This document shows, piece by piece, positions 1 to 8,437 of a DNA stretch of 33,108 nucleotides. This DNA comes from Pseudomonadota bacterium (GTDB lineage Bacteria; Pseudomonadota; Alphaproteobacteria; Rhizobiales; JAKPQE01). The stretch's first letter is position 1, and each line of letters begins with the position of its first letter. The notes under the pieces are model-generated. The model saw nothing but the letters and a program-made list of their open reading frames with translations, searched no databases and was not told the DNA's origin. The translations under genes and the position numbers were made by a program. The stretch lies in NCBI GenBank assembly GCA_029572955.1, contig JAKPQE010000111.1:1-33108 (forward strand). The letters run 5' to 3'.

Positions 1-1
1 C

Positions 2-415
2 TCGAAGGGCGACCTCGAGATCGACGGCGTGCGCCTCGACCTTGCCAAGGTCGAGGTGCCGATCTTCAATCTCGGCACCAAGGAAGACCACATCGCCCCG
101 GCGAAATCGGTGTTCACCGGCTGCGCCAAGTTCGGCGGCGAGGTCGAATTCGTCGTCTCCGGCTCCGGCCACATCGCCGGCGTCGTCAACCCGCCGGAGC
201 GCAAGAAGTACCAGTACTGGACCGATGGCCCGGCCGAGGGCACCTACGAGGACTGGCTGGCGAACGCCAAGGAGACCGCCGGATCGTGGTGGCCGCACTG
301 GCAGGAGTGGATCGTCGAGCACGGTCCCGAGATGACCAATGCGCGCAAGGCCGGCAATTCGCGCGCGCCGGCGATCGAGGCAGCGCCGGGCTCCTATGTG
401 AAGATGATGTCGTAG
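2..415 (+). CDS. phaC: Class I poly(3-hydroxyalkanoate) synthase, C-terminal part (5' end outside window)
   Basis: The open frame runs in from the left edge and ends in TAG at 413-415, giving about 137 C-terminal residues. PhaC polymerises (R)-3-hydroxyacyl-CoA into polyhydroxyalkanoate on cytoplasmic granules. Two signature blocks are visible: KEDHIAP, carrying the triad aspartate, and GSGHIAGVVNPP, carrying the catalytic histidine. Both match the C-terminal alpha/beta-hydrolase part of class I synthases. The nucleophilic cysteine lies upstream of the window. The tail, with GSWWPHWQEW and the final YVKMMS, also fits the family end. A strong hairpin terminator follows within 30 nt, so phaC is the last gene of its transcript. 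Family assignment is firm; the full length cannot be judged. Confidence 0.93.
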   Translation, partial: SKGDLEIDGVRLDLAKVEVPIFNLGTKEDHIAPAKSVFTGCAKFGGEVEFVVSGSGHIAGVVNPPERKKYQYWTDGPAEGTYEDWLANAKETAGSWWPHWQEWIVEHGPEMTNARKAGNSRAPAIEAAPGSYVKMMS

Positions 416-442
416 CCGATCCGCTCGCGCACGAGGGCAGCA

Positions 443-469
443 GGGGCCGCCGCGGCGGCCCTTTCGTTT
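443..469 (+). terminator. Rho-independent terminator of phaC
   Basis: A perfect 18-nt palindrome, GGGCCGCCG/CGGCGGCCC at 444-461, is followed by TTTCGTTT. It lies about 28 nt after the phaC stop codon. The pyrimidine tract is on the plus strand only, so it acts on rightward transcription. Confidence 0.75.
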
Positions 470-677
470 GCCGCGTCCCTCAGCGGTCGAGCGCCGGATT
501 GTGCTCGCTCGGCCCCTGATAGGGTCCCGGATCGTGCGACGGGCCGCCGCCCATGCCGGGCCCATGGGAGATTCGGAAAGTCGGGCCGTCGAGAACGCGG
601 TCTCGTGACGGCGCCGGATCGCGCAAGCAGCCGGTCCCCTCCCTCACGGCCAGGGCGGCATCGGGCCTCTTGCCGCA
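470..677. other. Gap between the phaC terminator and the TPR gene promoter
   Basis: No convincing gene is seen here. A 77-codon minus-strand frame (480-713) ends in a Gly/Pro-rich peptide (GPGMGGGPSHDPGPYQGP). Its codons are moderately GC-rich in third position, but no ribosome binding site sits at its start. I treat it as an unproven small ORF. Confidence 0.3.
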
Positions 678-707
678 CTTGATACTGCTACCTGCCACGA
701 CTAATGA
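678..707 (+). promoter_or_regulatory. Candidate promoter of the TPR gene
   Basis: CTTGAT (678-683) is followed by an 18-nt spacer and TAATGA (702-707), resembling a sigma-70-type promoter. The implied start near 714 leaves a leader of roughly 68 nt before the ATG at 782. This is pattern matching only. Confidence 0.35.
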
Positions 708-781
708 TTGCATTTAACACGCAACCTTCGCTAGCGCATTGCGGTGGCGGCATCCTCAATTTCCGTCCAAAGGAGGCGTTC

Positions 782-2716
782 ATGGTTCTCGAAGGACTGC
801 TCGTCCTTGCCGCGGCATCAATGACCGTGCCGCCGCCGGCACTGCCGGCGCTGCCTCCCATGGCGTTGATCGACGAATGCACCAAGAGCGAGCCGGAACG
901 GAGCGTCCCGGCCTGCACGCAGATCATCGATGCCATGCCCGAAGGACAGCCGCTGTGGATATCGGCGCTGTTCTTCAGGGGCCTCGCGCGTCAGAAGCTC
1001 GGCGACCACATGGCCGCGATCGCTGACTTTTCGGCCGTCCTTGCGGCCGATCCCGGCCGCCTCTCGGCACTTGCGGGGCGCGCCGACAGCTATCTCGGCG
1101 CCGGCCGGTTCGACGAGGCCATCGCCGATCTGGACGCGTTGATCACGGCCGAGCCGACGGTCGCGAGCCGCTACATCAACCGCGGCATCGCATTTTCGGA
1201 GAAGAACCGGCATGAGCGGGCGATCGCCGATTTCGACAAGGCGATCGAACTGGATCGCGACGAGCCGAGGGCCTACGAGAACCGGGCCACCGCGCTTCGC
1301 AAACTGGGTCGCTTCGCGCAGGCCGCCAGCGACCTCGACATCGCGATCGGTCTCGACGACGGGTATGCGGGGAGCTTTTTCGAACGCGGCATCTGCCACA
1401 CCGCGACGAGGCAGTACGACCTTGCGATCGCCGACTTCGACAGGGCGATCGCCCTCGATCCCGGCGACGCCATGGCCTACCGCGAGCGGGCGGTGGCCCA
1501 CGAGCTGACCGGCAAGCTGGACCTTGCACTGGCCGATTTCGACCGGGCGATCGAACTCGACCCGAATGACGCGACCGCTTTCGACAACCGCGGCGCCCTG
1601 CACGGCCGGCGGCGGCACTTCGATCTTGCCATCGCCGATTTCGACCGGGCGATCGCCCTCGACCCCGACTACGCCGAGGCGTTCAGCAATCGCGGCAACG
1701 CCTTGCTCCTGCAGCGCCAGTACAGCAAGGCGATCGAGGATTTCGACCGGGCGATTGCGCTCGACCCCGATCTTGCGCCCGCCCTCAGCAATCGCGGTCA
1801 CGCCCTCGTTCTCGCCGGAGAGCCGGCCCGCGGGCTGGTAGACCTCGACAAGGCCGTCGCGCTCGATCGGAAAAACGCCATCACGCTCACCGACCGCAGC
1901 CGGGCCCTGTTCGCGCTCGGGCGTGTGCAGGATGCCCTCGACGACGCCGACGAGGCGGTCCTCATCGAACCGGCCTATGCCCCTGCCTATGTCAGTCGCG
2001 GCAACGCCTATCGGGGGCAAGGCAAGCCGGCGCGCGCCATCCGGGATTTCGAGGTCGCCATCGCCCTTCTTCCCGACGATGCCGAAGCCCATGTGATGAA
2101 AGGCGCCGCGCTCGCCGATCTCGACCGCCACGACGCGGCCATTGCCAGCTATGGCGAGGCCATCCGCCTCACTCCCGCCGACCCAACCGCCTATTACAAC
2201 CGTGCGCTCGAACACATGGCAACCGGCAATGCCGCCGCCGCCGTCGAGGATTTCAGCGCGGTGCTGACGCTCGATCCGGGCGACTGGGAAGCCCGCCTGC
2301 AGCGCGGCAATGCCTTCTTCCGGCTGGGCGACCTGGCGCGAGGCGACGCCGATTTCGCCGCAGCCGGCGACATCGCCACGGACAAGACCGCGATGCTGAA
2401 CGCGCGCGGCTATTTCAATCTCTGGAACAACCGGGCAGACGAGGCCATCGCCGATTTCGAGACGGCGGTGTCACTCGCCCCCGAAGACTCTGCCTTCGCG
2501 CACAGCCTCGGCGAAGGCTATTTCCGCGCCGGGCGGACGGAGGATGCGCATCGGCAATGGCGCAAGGCCTGCGATCTCGCCTCCCCCGACGAGCGGCTCG
2601 CCTGGCAGGGTTCACTTGAGAAGAAAGGCTTCTATCGCGGCAAGGCCGATGGCAGTTGCGGGAAGGCGATGATCGACGCCTTCGCCGCCTGCACCAAAGC
2701 CGACTGCAACTTCTGA
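782..2716 (+). CDS. Exported TPR-repeat protein
   Basis: A 644-residue protein built almost entirely of tetratricopeptide repeats of about 34 residues, with the recurring core ADFDRAIALDP followed by A(Y/F)xNRG. Roughly 15 units can be counted from about residue 60 to 610. I chose the ATG at 782 because AAAGGAGG lies 5 nt upstream. An in-frame ATG at 704 would add 26 residues and has no such site. The N-terminus from 782 (MVLEGLLVLAAASM, then a Pro/Ala stretch) looks like a signal peptide, so the protein is probably periplasmic. The C-terminal 35 residues carry three cysteines (SCGK, ACTK, DCNF), consistent with a disulfide-stabilised cap. TPR solenoids bind proteins; the partner is unknown. 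It converges with argC, with 13 nt between them. Confidence 0.85.
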   Translation: MVLEGLLVLAAASMTVPPPALPALPPMALIDECTKSEPERSVPACTQIIDAMPEGQPLWISALFFRGLARQKLGDHMAAIADFSAVLAADPGRLSALAGRADSYLGAGRFDEAIADLDALITAEPTVASRYINRGIAFSEKNRHERAIADFDKAIELDRDEPRAYENRATALRKLGRFAQAASDLDIAIGLDDGYAGSFFERGICHTATRQYDLAIADFDRAIALDPGDAMAYRERAVAHELTGKLDLALADFDRAIELDPNDATAFDNRGALHGRRRHFDLAIADFDRAIALDPDYAEAFSNRGNALLLQRQYSKAIEDFDRAIALDPDLAPALSNRGHALVLAGEPARGLVDLDKAVALDRKNAITLTDRSRALFALGRVQDALDDADEAVLIEPAYAPAYVSRGNAYRGQGKPARAIRDFEVAIALLPDDAEAHVMKGAALADLDRHDAAIASYGEAIRLTPADPTAYYNRALEHMATGNAAAAVEDFSAVLTLDPGDWEARLQRGNAFFRLGDLARGDADFAAAGDIATDKTAMLNARGYFNLWNNRADEAIADFETAVSLAPEDSAFAHSLGEGYFRAGRTEDAHRQWRKACDLASPDERLAWQGSLEKKGFYRGKADGSCGKAMIDAFAACTKADCNF

Positions 2717-2729
2717 ACCTGCCCTTCCC

Positions 2730-3779
2730 TCACGGGAAGAGCGGCATCTGGCCGAGGCCGGCGGTCTCGTCGAGGCCGTAGCGCACGTTCATGTTCTGGA
2801 TCGCCTGGCCGCTCGAACCCTTGACGAGGTTGTCGATCGTCGAGACGACGATGGCGCGGCCGGGCATGCGGTCGGCGAAGACGCCGATGACGCAGTAGTT
2901 CGAGCCGCGCACCTGCTGGGTCGCCGGGACGACGCCCTTGGCGGCGACGCGGACGAAGGGCTCGCCGGCGTAGCGATCGGCGAGCGTCGCGCGGAGGTCG
3001 TCGGCGGTCGCGCCGTCGAGCTTGACGTAGCAGGTGACGAGTTCGCCGCGGCTCATCGGCACCAGATGCGGCGTGAAATTGACGATCACGTCCCTGCCGG
3101 CAGCGACGCTGATTTCCTGCTCGATCTCCGGCGCGTGGCGATGCTTGGCGACGCCATAGGGCGAGAGGCCCTCGCCGGCTTCGGAAAAGAGCGTGTTTTC
3201 CTTCAGGCCGCGGCCGGCACCGGAGACGCCGGACTTGGCATCGATGATGATCTCGGCCGGATCGATCTCGCCGGAATCGACGATCGGCAGCAGAGCGAGC
3301 AGCGTCGCGGTCGGGTAGCAGCCCGGGCAGGCGACGAGGCGGGCATTGCGCAGCGGCTCGCGGTAGTGCTCGGTGAGGCCGTAGACGGCTTCGCCCTGCA
3401 GCGCCGGGGCGCGGTGCTCGTGGCCGTACCATTCGGCATAGGTGTCCATATTGCGCAGCCGGAAATCGGCCGACATGTCGAACACGCGGATCTCGGGATA
3501 TTCGGCGAGGATCTTCGAGGTGATCTCCTGCGTGGTGCCGTGCGGCAGGCCGCAGAAGACGGCGTCGACCTTCGACCAGTCGGCATCCTCGACGCGCACG
3601 AGACCGGGCAGGTCGACATGGCCGAGATGCGGGAACACCGCCGCCATCGGCTTGCCGGCATGGGAATTGGCGGTCAGCACCGTGATCTCGGCATTCGGGT
3701 GGCCGAGGGCGAGGCGGACGAGGTCGGCACCCGTGTAACCCGATGCACCGAGCACGCCGATCCTGATCTTGTCTGCCAT
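2730..3779 (-). CDS. argC: N-acetyl-gamma-glutamyl-phosphate reductase
   Basis: Third enzyme of arginine biosynthesis: NADPH-dependent reduction of N-acetylglutamyl phosphate to the semialdehyde, in the cytoplasm. The 349-residue product is of usual family length. The N-terminal Rossmann motif GASGYTGADL starts at residue 11. The active-site block CPGCYPTA places the catalytic cysteine at residue 154, followed by the SGVSGAGRG loop and the HRHAPEIEQE segment typical of the C-terminal domain. The frame stays open upstream to 3920, but the ATG at 3779 gives the normal start MADKIRIGVLG and is preceded by GGAGA. The ureohydrolase gene lies upstream on the same strand, but a 304-nt gap with palindromes suggests the two are not tightly coupled. 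Assignment is secure. Confidence 0.97.
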   Translation of the reverse strand: MADKIRIGVLGASGYTGADLVRLALGHPNAEITVLTANSHAGKPMAAVFPHLGHVDLPGLVRVEDADWSKVDAVFCGLPHGTTQEITSKILAEYPEIRVFDMSADFRLRNMDTYAEWYGHEHRAPALQGEAVYGLTEHYREPLRNARLVACPGCYPTATLLALLPIVDSGEIDPAEIIIDAKSGVSGAGRGLKENTLFSEAGEGLSPYGVAKHRHAPEIEQEISVAAGRDVIVNFTPHLVPMSRGELVTCYVKLDGATADDLRATLADRYAGEPFVRVAAKGVVPATQQVRGSNYCVIGVFADRMPGRAIVVSTIDNLVKGSSGQAIQNMNVRYGLDETAGLGQMPLFP

Positions 3780-3941
3780 TTCCGTCTCTCCTTGCCAGCC
3801 CGGCGCGATCTCGCGGCCGGTGGCGCGGTCTAACGCGATTTCACCCTTGCTGCAATCGGCCGTGTCGCCGCGACCTTCATGCGCCCCCTCCCGACCTGCG
3901 CTAACGATTTGCCGTTGCACGACAAATCGAAGCTGCGGTTG

Positions 3942-4031
3942 CCCTCCCCCACGGGAGAGGGCTTTGCGCCCTGCTTCGTGGCAAGGCGCTGCCCCGCATC
4001 ACGGAACAAGCCCTCCCCTTCCTGGGGAGGG
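3942..4031. repeat. Pair of G/C-rich palindromes between speB and argC
   Basis: The 304-nt gap 3780-4083 holds no gene. It contains CCCTCCCC-TTCCT-GGGGAGGG (4011-4031, perfect 8-bp stem) and a related imperfect palindrome at 3942-3961 with the same CCCTCCC arm. The first is followed by further GGGAGGGGGCGGGAG. This resembles the short CCCTCCCC/GGGGAGGG intergenic repeats common in high-GC alphaproteobacterial genomes. No pyrimidine tract supports intrinsic termination. Confidence 0.55.
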
Positions 4032-4083
4032 TTGGGAGGGGGCGGGAGAGTTGGGAGCGCACCGGTCGGCGCAGGCGAACGCC

Positions 4084-5052
4084 CTATTTCCCGCCGCGAC
4101 GCTTCGAGGCGAGGAGCCCGAGATAGTGGTGGGCGACGGAGGCGCCGGCGATCGCGGTGATGTCGGCGTGGTCATAGGCGGGCGCGACCTCGGTCACGTC
4201 GGCGCCGACGATGTCGAGCGAGCCGAGGCCGCCGAGCACGGTCAGCGCCTCGCGCGTCGAAAGGCCGCCGGCGACCGGCGTGCCGGTGCCGGGCGCGAAG
4301 GCCGGGTCGAGGCCGTCGATATCGAAGGTGATGTAGGCCCTGGCGTCGCCGACGCGCTCGAGGATGCGGCGGATGACGCCGGGGGCGCCGAGGCCGTCGA
4401 TCTCGTGGGCGTGGATGATCTCGATGCCGAAATCGGCCGGCGCCTGGGTGCGGATGCCGATCTGGATCGAGCGGGCCGGATCGACGATGCCGTCCTTGAC
4501 GGCGCGGGCAACGAAAGTGCCGTGGTCGAGGCGCTCGCCGTCGTCGTCCCAGGTGTCCTGATGGGCGTCGAAATGGACCATCGCCAGCGGCCCGTGGCGC
4601 TCGGCATGGACCTTCAGCAGCGGCCAGGTGACGAAATGGTCGCCGCCGAGGGAAACGAGGGTCGCGCCGGAGGCGAGGATGTCGCGCGCCTGCGCGGCGA
4701 TCGCCTCTGGCGCTTCCCAGAGCCGGCCATAGTCGAAGACGGCGTCGCCATAGTCGACAACGGCGAAGTCCTCGAAGAGGTCGAAGCCGAAGGGATATTG
4801 CGGATCGCCGTCGAAGAGCGCCGAGGCGCGGCGGATCGCCTGCGGACCGAAACGGGCGCCGGGGCGATTGGACGTCGCGGTGTCGAGCGGAATGCCCCAG
4901 ACGACGGCGTCGACACCGGCAAGGTCGCGGGAATAGCGCCGGCGCATGAAGGAGAGCGCGCCGGAATAGGTCGGCTCGTGGCTGCCGCCCTTCAGAGGCC
5001 CAAGAAAGGCGTTGTCCGTCGGGCGCGGGCGCAAAGGATCGCGTGTCGTCAA
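4084..5052 (-). CDS. speB: Agmatinase-type ureohydrolase
   Basis: A 322-residue manganese ureohydrolase of the arginase/agmatinase family. It predictably hydrolyses agmatine, or another guanidino substrate, to putrescine and urea in the cytoplasm. The metal ligands are all visible: GGDHF (His139), HFDAHQDTWD (Asp162, His164, Asp166) and TFDIDGLDP (Asp244, Asp246). The only plausible start is TTG at 5052; no ATG lies in frame nearby upstream, and the next internal ATG would remove the conserved N-terminal LGPLKGG region. Exact substrate cannot be read: agmatinase, guanidinobutyrase and related enzymes share these motifs. It lies upstream of argC on the same strand, giving an arginine/polyamine theme. 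Confidence 0.88.
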   Translation of the reverse strand: MTTRDPLRPRPTDNAFLGPLKGGSHEPTYSGALSFMRRRYSRDLAGVDAVVWGIPLDTATSNRPGARFGPQAIRRASALFDGDPQYPFGFDLFEDFAVVDYGDAVFDYGRLWEAPEAIAAQARDILASGATLVSLGGDHFVTWPLLKVHAERHGPLAMVHFDAHQDTWDDDGERLDHGTFVARAVKDGIVDPARSIQIGIRTQAPADFGIEIIHAHEIDGLGAPGVIRRILERVGDARAYITFDIDGLDPAFAPGTGTPVAGGLSTREALTVLGGLGSLDIVGADVTEVAPAYDHADITAIAGASVAHHYLGLLASKRRGGK

Positions 5053-5226
5053 GGGGCTCTCGCTTTCGTCGGCTTCGTCTCGTCTCGACCCGCCCCTATA
5101 GCACGAACGGGCAGCGTTGCGGCGGTCGTCTCAGCAGAACACCCGCAGCGCGGCCGGCAATCCGTCACCTCAGAATTCGGATTCACCGTTGGTCCACACA
5201 GCAACACGATCGTTTGGTGGGGAAAA

Positions 5227-5286
5227 CTGAACCGATCGATACGATAACCTAGAATAGATGGCCAGACGGTGTAATCTCGGGATTAC
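5227..5286 (+). promoter_or_regulatory. Candidate promoter and leader hairpin of the AT-rich gene
   Basis: CTGAAC (5227-5232), a 17-nt spacer and TAGAAT (5250-5255) form a weak promoter candidate. Downstream lies a perfect inverted repeat GTAATC-TCGG-GATTAC (5271-5286), which would fall in the transcript leader or act as an operator. The rest of the gap 5053-5341 shows nothing further. Confidence 0.3.
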
Positions 5287-5341
5287 ATGATTGGCACCTC
5301 ATTTTTCAGGCCACGAGCGCTTTCATGACATGAGGCTTTCG

Positions 5342-6001
5342 ATGGACAGCATCAAAGAATTATTCGATGCGTTCTCGCAGAGAATTCGATCTCCGTTTTT
5401 TGGCTATATCGCTATCGCTTTCGTTGCTTCCAATTGGAAACCCCTTGCCTTCTTGATTTTCGGGGATGTTCCGATCGCCGAACGAATTGCCCATTTCGAT
5501 ACCGAGACGACATACCGGACTTTAGCTGTCTATCCGATAGTTGCTGGCATCATTGCTGCTGTGGCGAGCCCTTGGTTCTCCTACTTTGGCGCTTGGCTTG
5601 CGAAGAAACCGGTCACTCTGCGGAAGACGCTCGAAGTCCGTGCCGCGTCGGAAGTCGCGAGACTTCGATCCGAATTACGTGAATCTGCCAACAAGGAGGT
5701 CGATGAACTGATCCAATCCGCACTCAAGCAAGACGCCCAGCTTAGAAAGATCGAGAATGAACAACTTCGAGACGAACTTCAAAAACAAATATCTGCATCC
5801 AGGGATGTGAATTCAAGGAATAATAGCTTTTTTTCAGACGATTCCGGCGCGAGATCGCACAATAGCAACCCAGGAAAAAGCTCCAAGAAAATTCAACTCT
5901 TGCAATCCCTTGCAGAAAACGCTCGACAAATGGGAAAATATGAAGAAGCGTCGGCTTTGCTTCGTGAAGCACTGGCACTTGAAGAAGCCTCAAGAAATTA
6001 G
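5342..6001 (+). CDS. Unrecognised membrane protein with coiled coil, AT-rich
   Basis: I do not recognise a named family. The start at 5342 has TGAGG 6 nt upstream; in-frame ATG 5330 and TTG 5291 are weaker. The 219-residue product has two hydrophobic segments, about residues 20-41 (FGYIAIAFVASNWKPLAFLI) and 61-86. They are separated by a short loop with ERIAHFDTET. A charged helix likely to be a coiled coil follows (about 95-150). A Ser/Asn-rich linker comes next, and a C-terminal helix pair QSLAENARQMGKYEEASALL resembles one TPR unit. Base use is strikingly AT-richer than every neighbour, with runs such as TTTTTT and many A/T-ending codons, suggesting recent transfer. It stands alone between the ureohydrolase gene and the lipid kinase gene. 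A membrane-tethered adaptor is a guess only. Confidence 0.75.
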   Translation: MDSIKELFDAFSQRIRSPFFGYIAIAFVASNWKPLAFLIFGDVPIAERIAHFDTETTYRTLAVYPIVAGIIAAVASPWFSYFGAWLAKKPVTLRKTLEVRAASEVARLRSELRESANKEVDELIQSALKQDAQLRKIENEQLRDELQKQISASRDVNSRNNSFFSDDSGARSHNSNPGKSSKKIQLLQSLAENARQMGKYEEASALLREALALEEASRN

Positions 6002-6093
6002 ATTACTTAAACGCCATATCATTGAACAAATTCTCCTATCTTTATTTAACTATACCCATAGATAACTTAAGTCTCATTTTCCTGACACGTTAC

Positions 6094-7032
6094 TTACACA
6101 AGCACCCGGAGCGCCCCCGGTAGGACCTCGAAGGTCGCCGGGAGCTGGCCGATGGCCTCGCCGTCGATGTCGAGAAGAACCGCACCGCCGCGATTGTCCG
6201 GCGCCGGCTCGACCTGGAGGCGGCGGGCGCGGGTGATGGTGATCTGCGGGTGGGCGCGGTGGCGGCCGCGATAGACGAGCGAGAAGTCCTTCAGCAACGT
6301 CCATTTCGAGGCACCGCGCAGGACGATGACGTCGAGAGCGCCGTCGGCCGGATCGGCATCCGGCGCGATCATCATGCCGCCGCCGAAATAGCGGCAATTG
6401 GCGGCGACGACGAGCGCGGTGTCGATCTCGACCACGGGGTCGTCGTCGAGCTTGAGGCGGATGCGCTGGGTGCGATGTCCGAAGATGGCAAGGACGGTGG
6501 CGAGGAAATAGGCCGCCGTGCCGTTCAGCCACTGCCGGGCCGAGAGCGCCGCGACCTCGCGGTCGACGAGGCCGGAGATGCCGAAGCTCGCGATATTGGC
6601 AAAGAGGCGGGCGCCCGGCCGGCCGTCGCCATCGACCAAGCGGACGCGGCCGATGTCGATCGCCCGCGTCTTGCCGGCAAGGATCGCCGCGACGGCGACC
6701 TCGGGGTCGGCCGAAATGCCGAAATGGCGGGCGAAGTCGCCGCCGGTGCCGATGGGAACGACGCCGAATGCGACGCCCTCGGCAATGCCGCCATCCGGCC
6801 GACCAAGGCCGTTGACGGCCTCGTTGACGGTGCCGTCGCCGCCGACGGCGATGACCCGGCGGGCGCCGGCCGCAACCGCCGCGCCGACATGCCGGGTGAT
6901 GTCGCCATGGTCACGGGCGAGAATGTGGTCGAAGGCGCCGATGCGCTGGCCGAGCAGGCGCTCGAGGTCCGGCCAGGCCCTGCCGACGGAGCCGCCGCCG
7001 GCATGCGGATTGATCGCAACGAAGGTGTCCAT
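6094..7032 (-). CDS. Diacylglycerol/lipid kinase family protein
   Basis: A 312-residue member of the DAGK catalytic-domain family (DgkB/YegS type), which phosphorylates a lipid alcohol with ATP at the membrane surface. The N-terminus AINPHAGGG is the nucleotide-binding start. GGDGT at residues 64-68 is the family signature, followed by PIGTGGDFAR. The C-terminal half has the beta-sandwich with NCRYFGGGMMIAPDADPADG and the LDIDGE segment. Length is normal. The ATG at 7032 gives the standard family N-terminus, though the nearest purine-rich tract (GGGGAGGGGG) is rather far upstream. The lipid substrate (diacylglycerol, sphingosine-like or other) cannot be told from sequence. It converges with the AT-rich gene across a 92-nt AT-rich gap that shows no other element. 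Confidence 0.88.
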   Translation of the reverse strand: MDTFVAINPHAGGGSVGRAWPDLERLLGQRIGAFDHILARDHGDITRHVGAAVAAGARRVIAVGGDGTVNEAVNGLGRPDGGIAEGVAFGVVPIGTGGDFARHFGISADPEVAVAAILAGKTRAIDIGRVRLVDGDGRPGARLFANIASFGISGLVDREVAALSARQWLNGTAAYFLATVLAIFGHRTQRIRLKLDDDPVVEIDTALVVAANCRYFGGGMMIAPDADPADGALDVIVLRGASKWTLLKDFSLVYRGRHRAHPQITITRARRLQVEPAPDNRGGAVLLDIDGEAIGQLPATFEVLPGALRVLV

Positions 7033-7158
7033 GGCGGGCGGCGCGCCCCCTCCCCGTCTTTTTTTCCGAGAGTGCCGGCAAATCGGCGGCGCGCCAAGAG
7101 ACCGGTGAACGGCGTGCGCGTTTGCGCCGGCGTGTTCCGCCCGACCCGGCCCGTCCGG

Positions 7159-7782
7159 TCAGGCGGCCGGGACGCGGAGGGCGAGCGCCGTACCGGCCTG
7201 ATCGAGGCGCCTGAAGCCCGCGGCGATGAGATCGGCGGCGCAGCGCGTCGGCCCTTCCCAGCAGCCGACATCGTGCAGCACCACCACCGCTTCGGCGGCG
7301 AGATGACGGCGCCAGGCGGCGATGTCCGCGGTCACGGCGGCGTAGGCGTGGTCGGCATCGACGAAGAGCAGCGCGATCGATCCGGAAAAGGCATCGGCCG
7401 CCGCCACCGTCTCCATCCGCCAGGCTTCGACCCGATCACCGAGGCCGGCGCGGGCGATATTCGCCGCGAACACCGGGAAGGTGTCGACCGAGCCGTCGGG
7501 CAGGAGCGTTGCCGGATCGAAGAACTTTTCGCCGTGCTGGTGCTCCGGCGAGCCGCGGAACGTGTCGACGGCAAGAACGGTGTGGCCTTCGGGAAGGGCC
7601 GCGGCGAGCGCGACGGTCGAGCGGCCCATGTAGGAGCCGAGTTCGACGCAGCGTCCCTTCGCATGGCACTCACCGGCGAGGCGGTGGAGAAGCCGGGCCT
7701 CGTCGTTGTCGAGCCAGCCGGCAACGCCCGCGAGCTTGTCGATCCAATCCGGCGCGATGGTCTTTTTCTTCTTCCGGAACAT
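7159..7782 (-). CDS. Small class I SAM-dependent methyltransferase
   Basis: A 207-residue protein resembling the Methyltransf_24 / TylF-like group. Motif I appears as CVELGSYMGRSTVALAAAL (about residues 45-63), AVDTFRGSPE supplies the acidic residue binding the ribose of SAM, and LLFVDADHAY is the metal/active-site strand typical of this group. The lysine-rich start MFRKKKK is unusual but no membrane segment follows. The ATG at 7782 is preceded by a G-rich tract. It lies downstream of the rpsI terminator, so is probably transcribed separately. The acceptor substrate is unknown; such enzymes often modify sugars or small secondary metabolites. Confidence 0.78.
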   Translation of the reverse strand: MFRKKKKTIAPDWIDKLAGVAGWLDNDEARLLHRLAGECHAKGRCVELGSYMGRSTVALAAALPEGHTVLAVDTFRGSPEHQHGEKFFDPATLLPDGSVDTFPVFAANIARAGLGDRVEAWRMETVAAADAFSGSIALLFVDADHAYAAVTADIAAWRRHLAAEAVVVLHDVGCWEGPTRCAADLIAAGFRRLDQAGTALALRVPAA

Positions 7783-7890
7783 ACCGCCCCCCGCGCCTTT
7801 TCCGACGTCTTCTTGCCGATGCGGCGACGGCGAGCCTAACGCGATATCCCGCCGCGCACGAGGCCGGAGTGTCCGCCCGGCGGCACGATC

Positions 7891-7925
7891 CGCAAACGAA
7901 ACGGGGCGACCCGAAGGCCGCCCCG
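7891..7925 (-). terminator. Rho-independent terminator of rplM-rpsI
   Basis: On the minus strand CGGGGCGGCC-TTCG-GGTCGCCCCG forms a 10-bp stem with one G-T pair and a stable TTCG loop (7902-7925), followed by TTTCGTTT. It lies 25 nt after the rpsI stop codon. Confidence 0.88.
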
Positions 7926-7949
7926 CTCGAAAATCCGGATGGACGCCGA

Positions 7950-8435
7950 TCAGCGCTTCGAGAACTGGAAGCTGCGGCGGGCCTTGGCGCGGCCGTACTT
8001 CTTGCGCTCGACGACACGGTCGTCGCGGGTCAGGAAGCCGCCCTTCTTCAGGATCGAGCGCAGCTCCGGCTCGTAATAGGTCAGCGCCTTGGAGATGCCG
8101 TGACGCAGCGCACCGGCCTGGCCCGAAAGGCCGCCGCCGGCGACGGTCGCAACGACGTCGTACTGGCCCGAACGATTGGCGGCGACGATCGGCTGCTGGA
8201 CGATCATGCGCAGCACCGGACGACCGAAATAGACGGTGAAGTCCTTGTCGTTCACCGTGACCTTGCCGGTGCCGGGCTTGATCCAGACGCGGGCGACCGC
8301 GTCCTTGCGCTTGCCGGTGGCATAGGCGCGGCCGAACTGGTCGAGCTTCTGCACATGGACGGGCGCCTCGTTCTCCGGCGCGGCGGTGCCGAGGGCGGAG
8401 CCGAGATCACCGAGGGACTGGAGTTCTTCGGCCAT
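7950..8435 (-). CDS. rpsI: 30S ribosomal protein S9
   Basis: A 161-residue S9. The core from about residue 33 ([17 protein letters not shown]) through [19 protein letters not shown] to the C-terminus [17 protein letters not shown] is diagnostic. The basic SKR tail reaches the P-site tRNA in the ribosome. An N-terminal extension of roughly 30 acidic residues precedes the core, which is common in Alphaproteobacteria. It starts 2 nt after the rplM stop codon, so the pair is cotranscribed and translationally coupled, and it ends at the strong terminator at 7891-7925. Confidence 0.98.
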   Translation of the reverse strand: MAEELQSLGDLGSALGTAAPENEAPVHVQKLDQFGRAYATGKRKDAVARVWIKPGTGKVTVNDKDFTVYFGRPVLRMIVQQPIVAANRSGQYDVVATVAGGGLSGQAGALRHGISKALTYYEPELRSILKKGGFLTRDDRVVERKKYGRAKARRSFQFSKR

Positions 8436-8437
8436 GA

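Noticed and set aside
480-713. 77-codon minus-strand frame with a Gly/Pro-rich end
   Set aside because: No ribosome binding site and no supporting family; kept only as a note in the gap entry.
818-2215. 465-codon minus-strand frame opposite the TPR gene
   Set aside because: It is the antisense of the TPR repeats, giving a periodic VEIGDRxVxV pattern; a consequence of GC-rich repeated codons, with no ribosome binding site.
3769-5247. 492-codon plus-strand frame across argC upstream region and speB
   Set aside because: Antisense to a clear ureohydrolase with all metal ligands; low-complexity Gly/Asp/Ala/Val product typical of GC-rich shadow frames.
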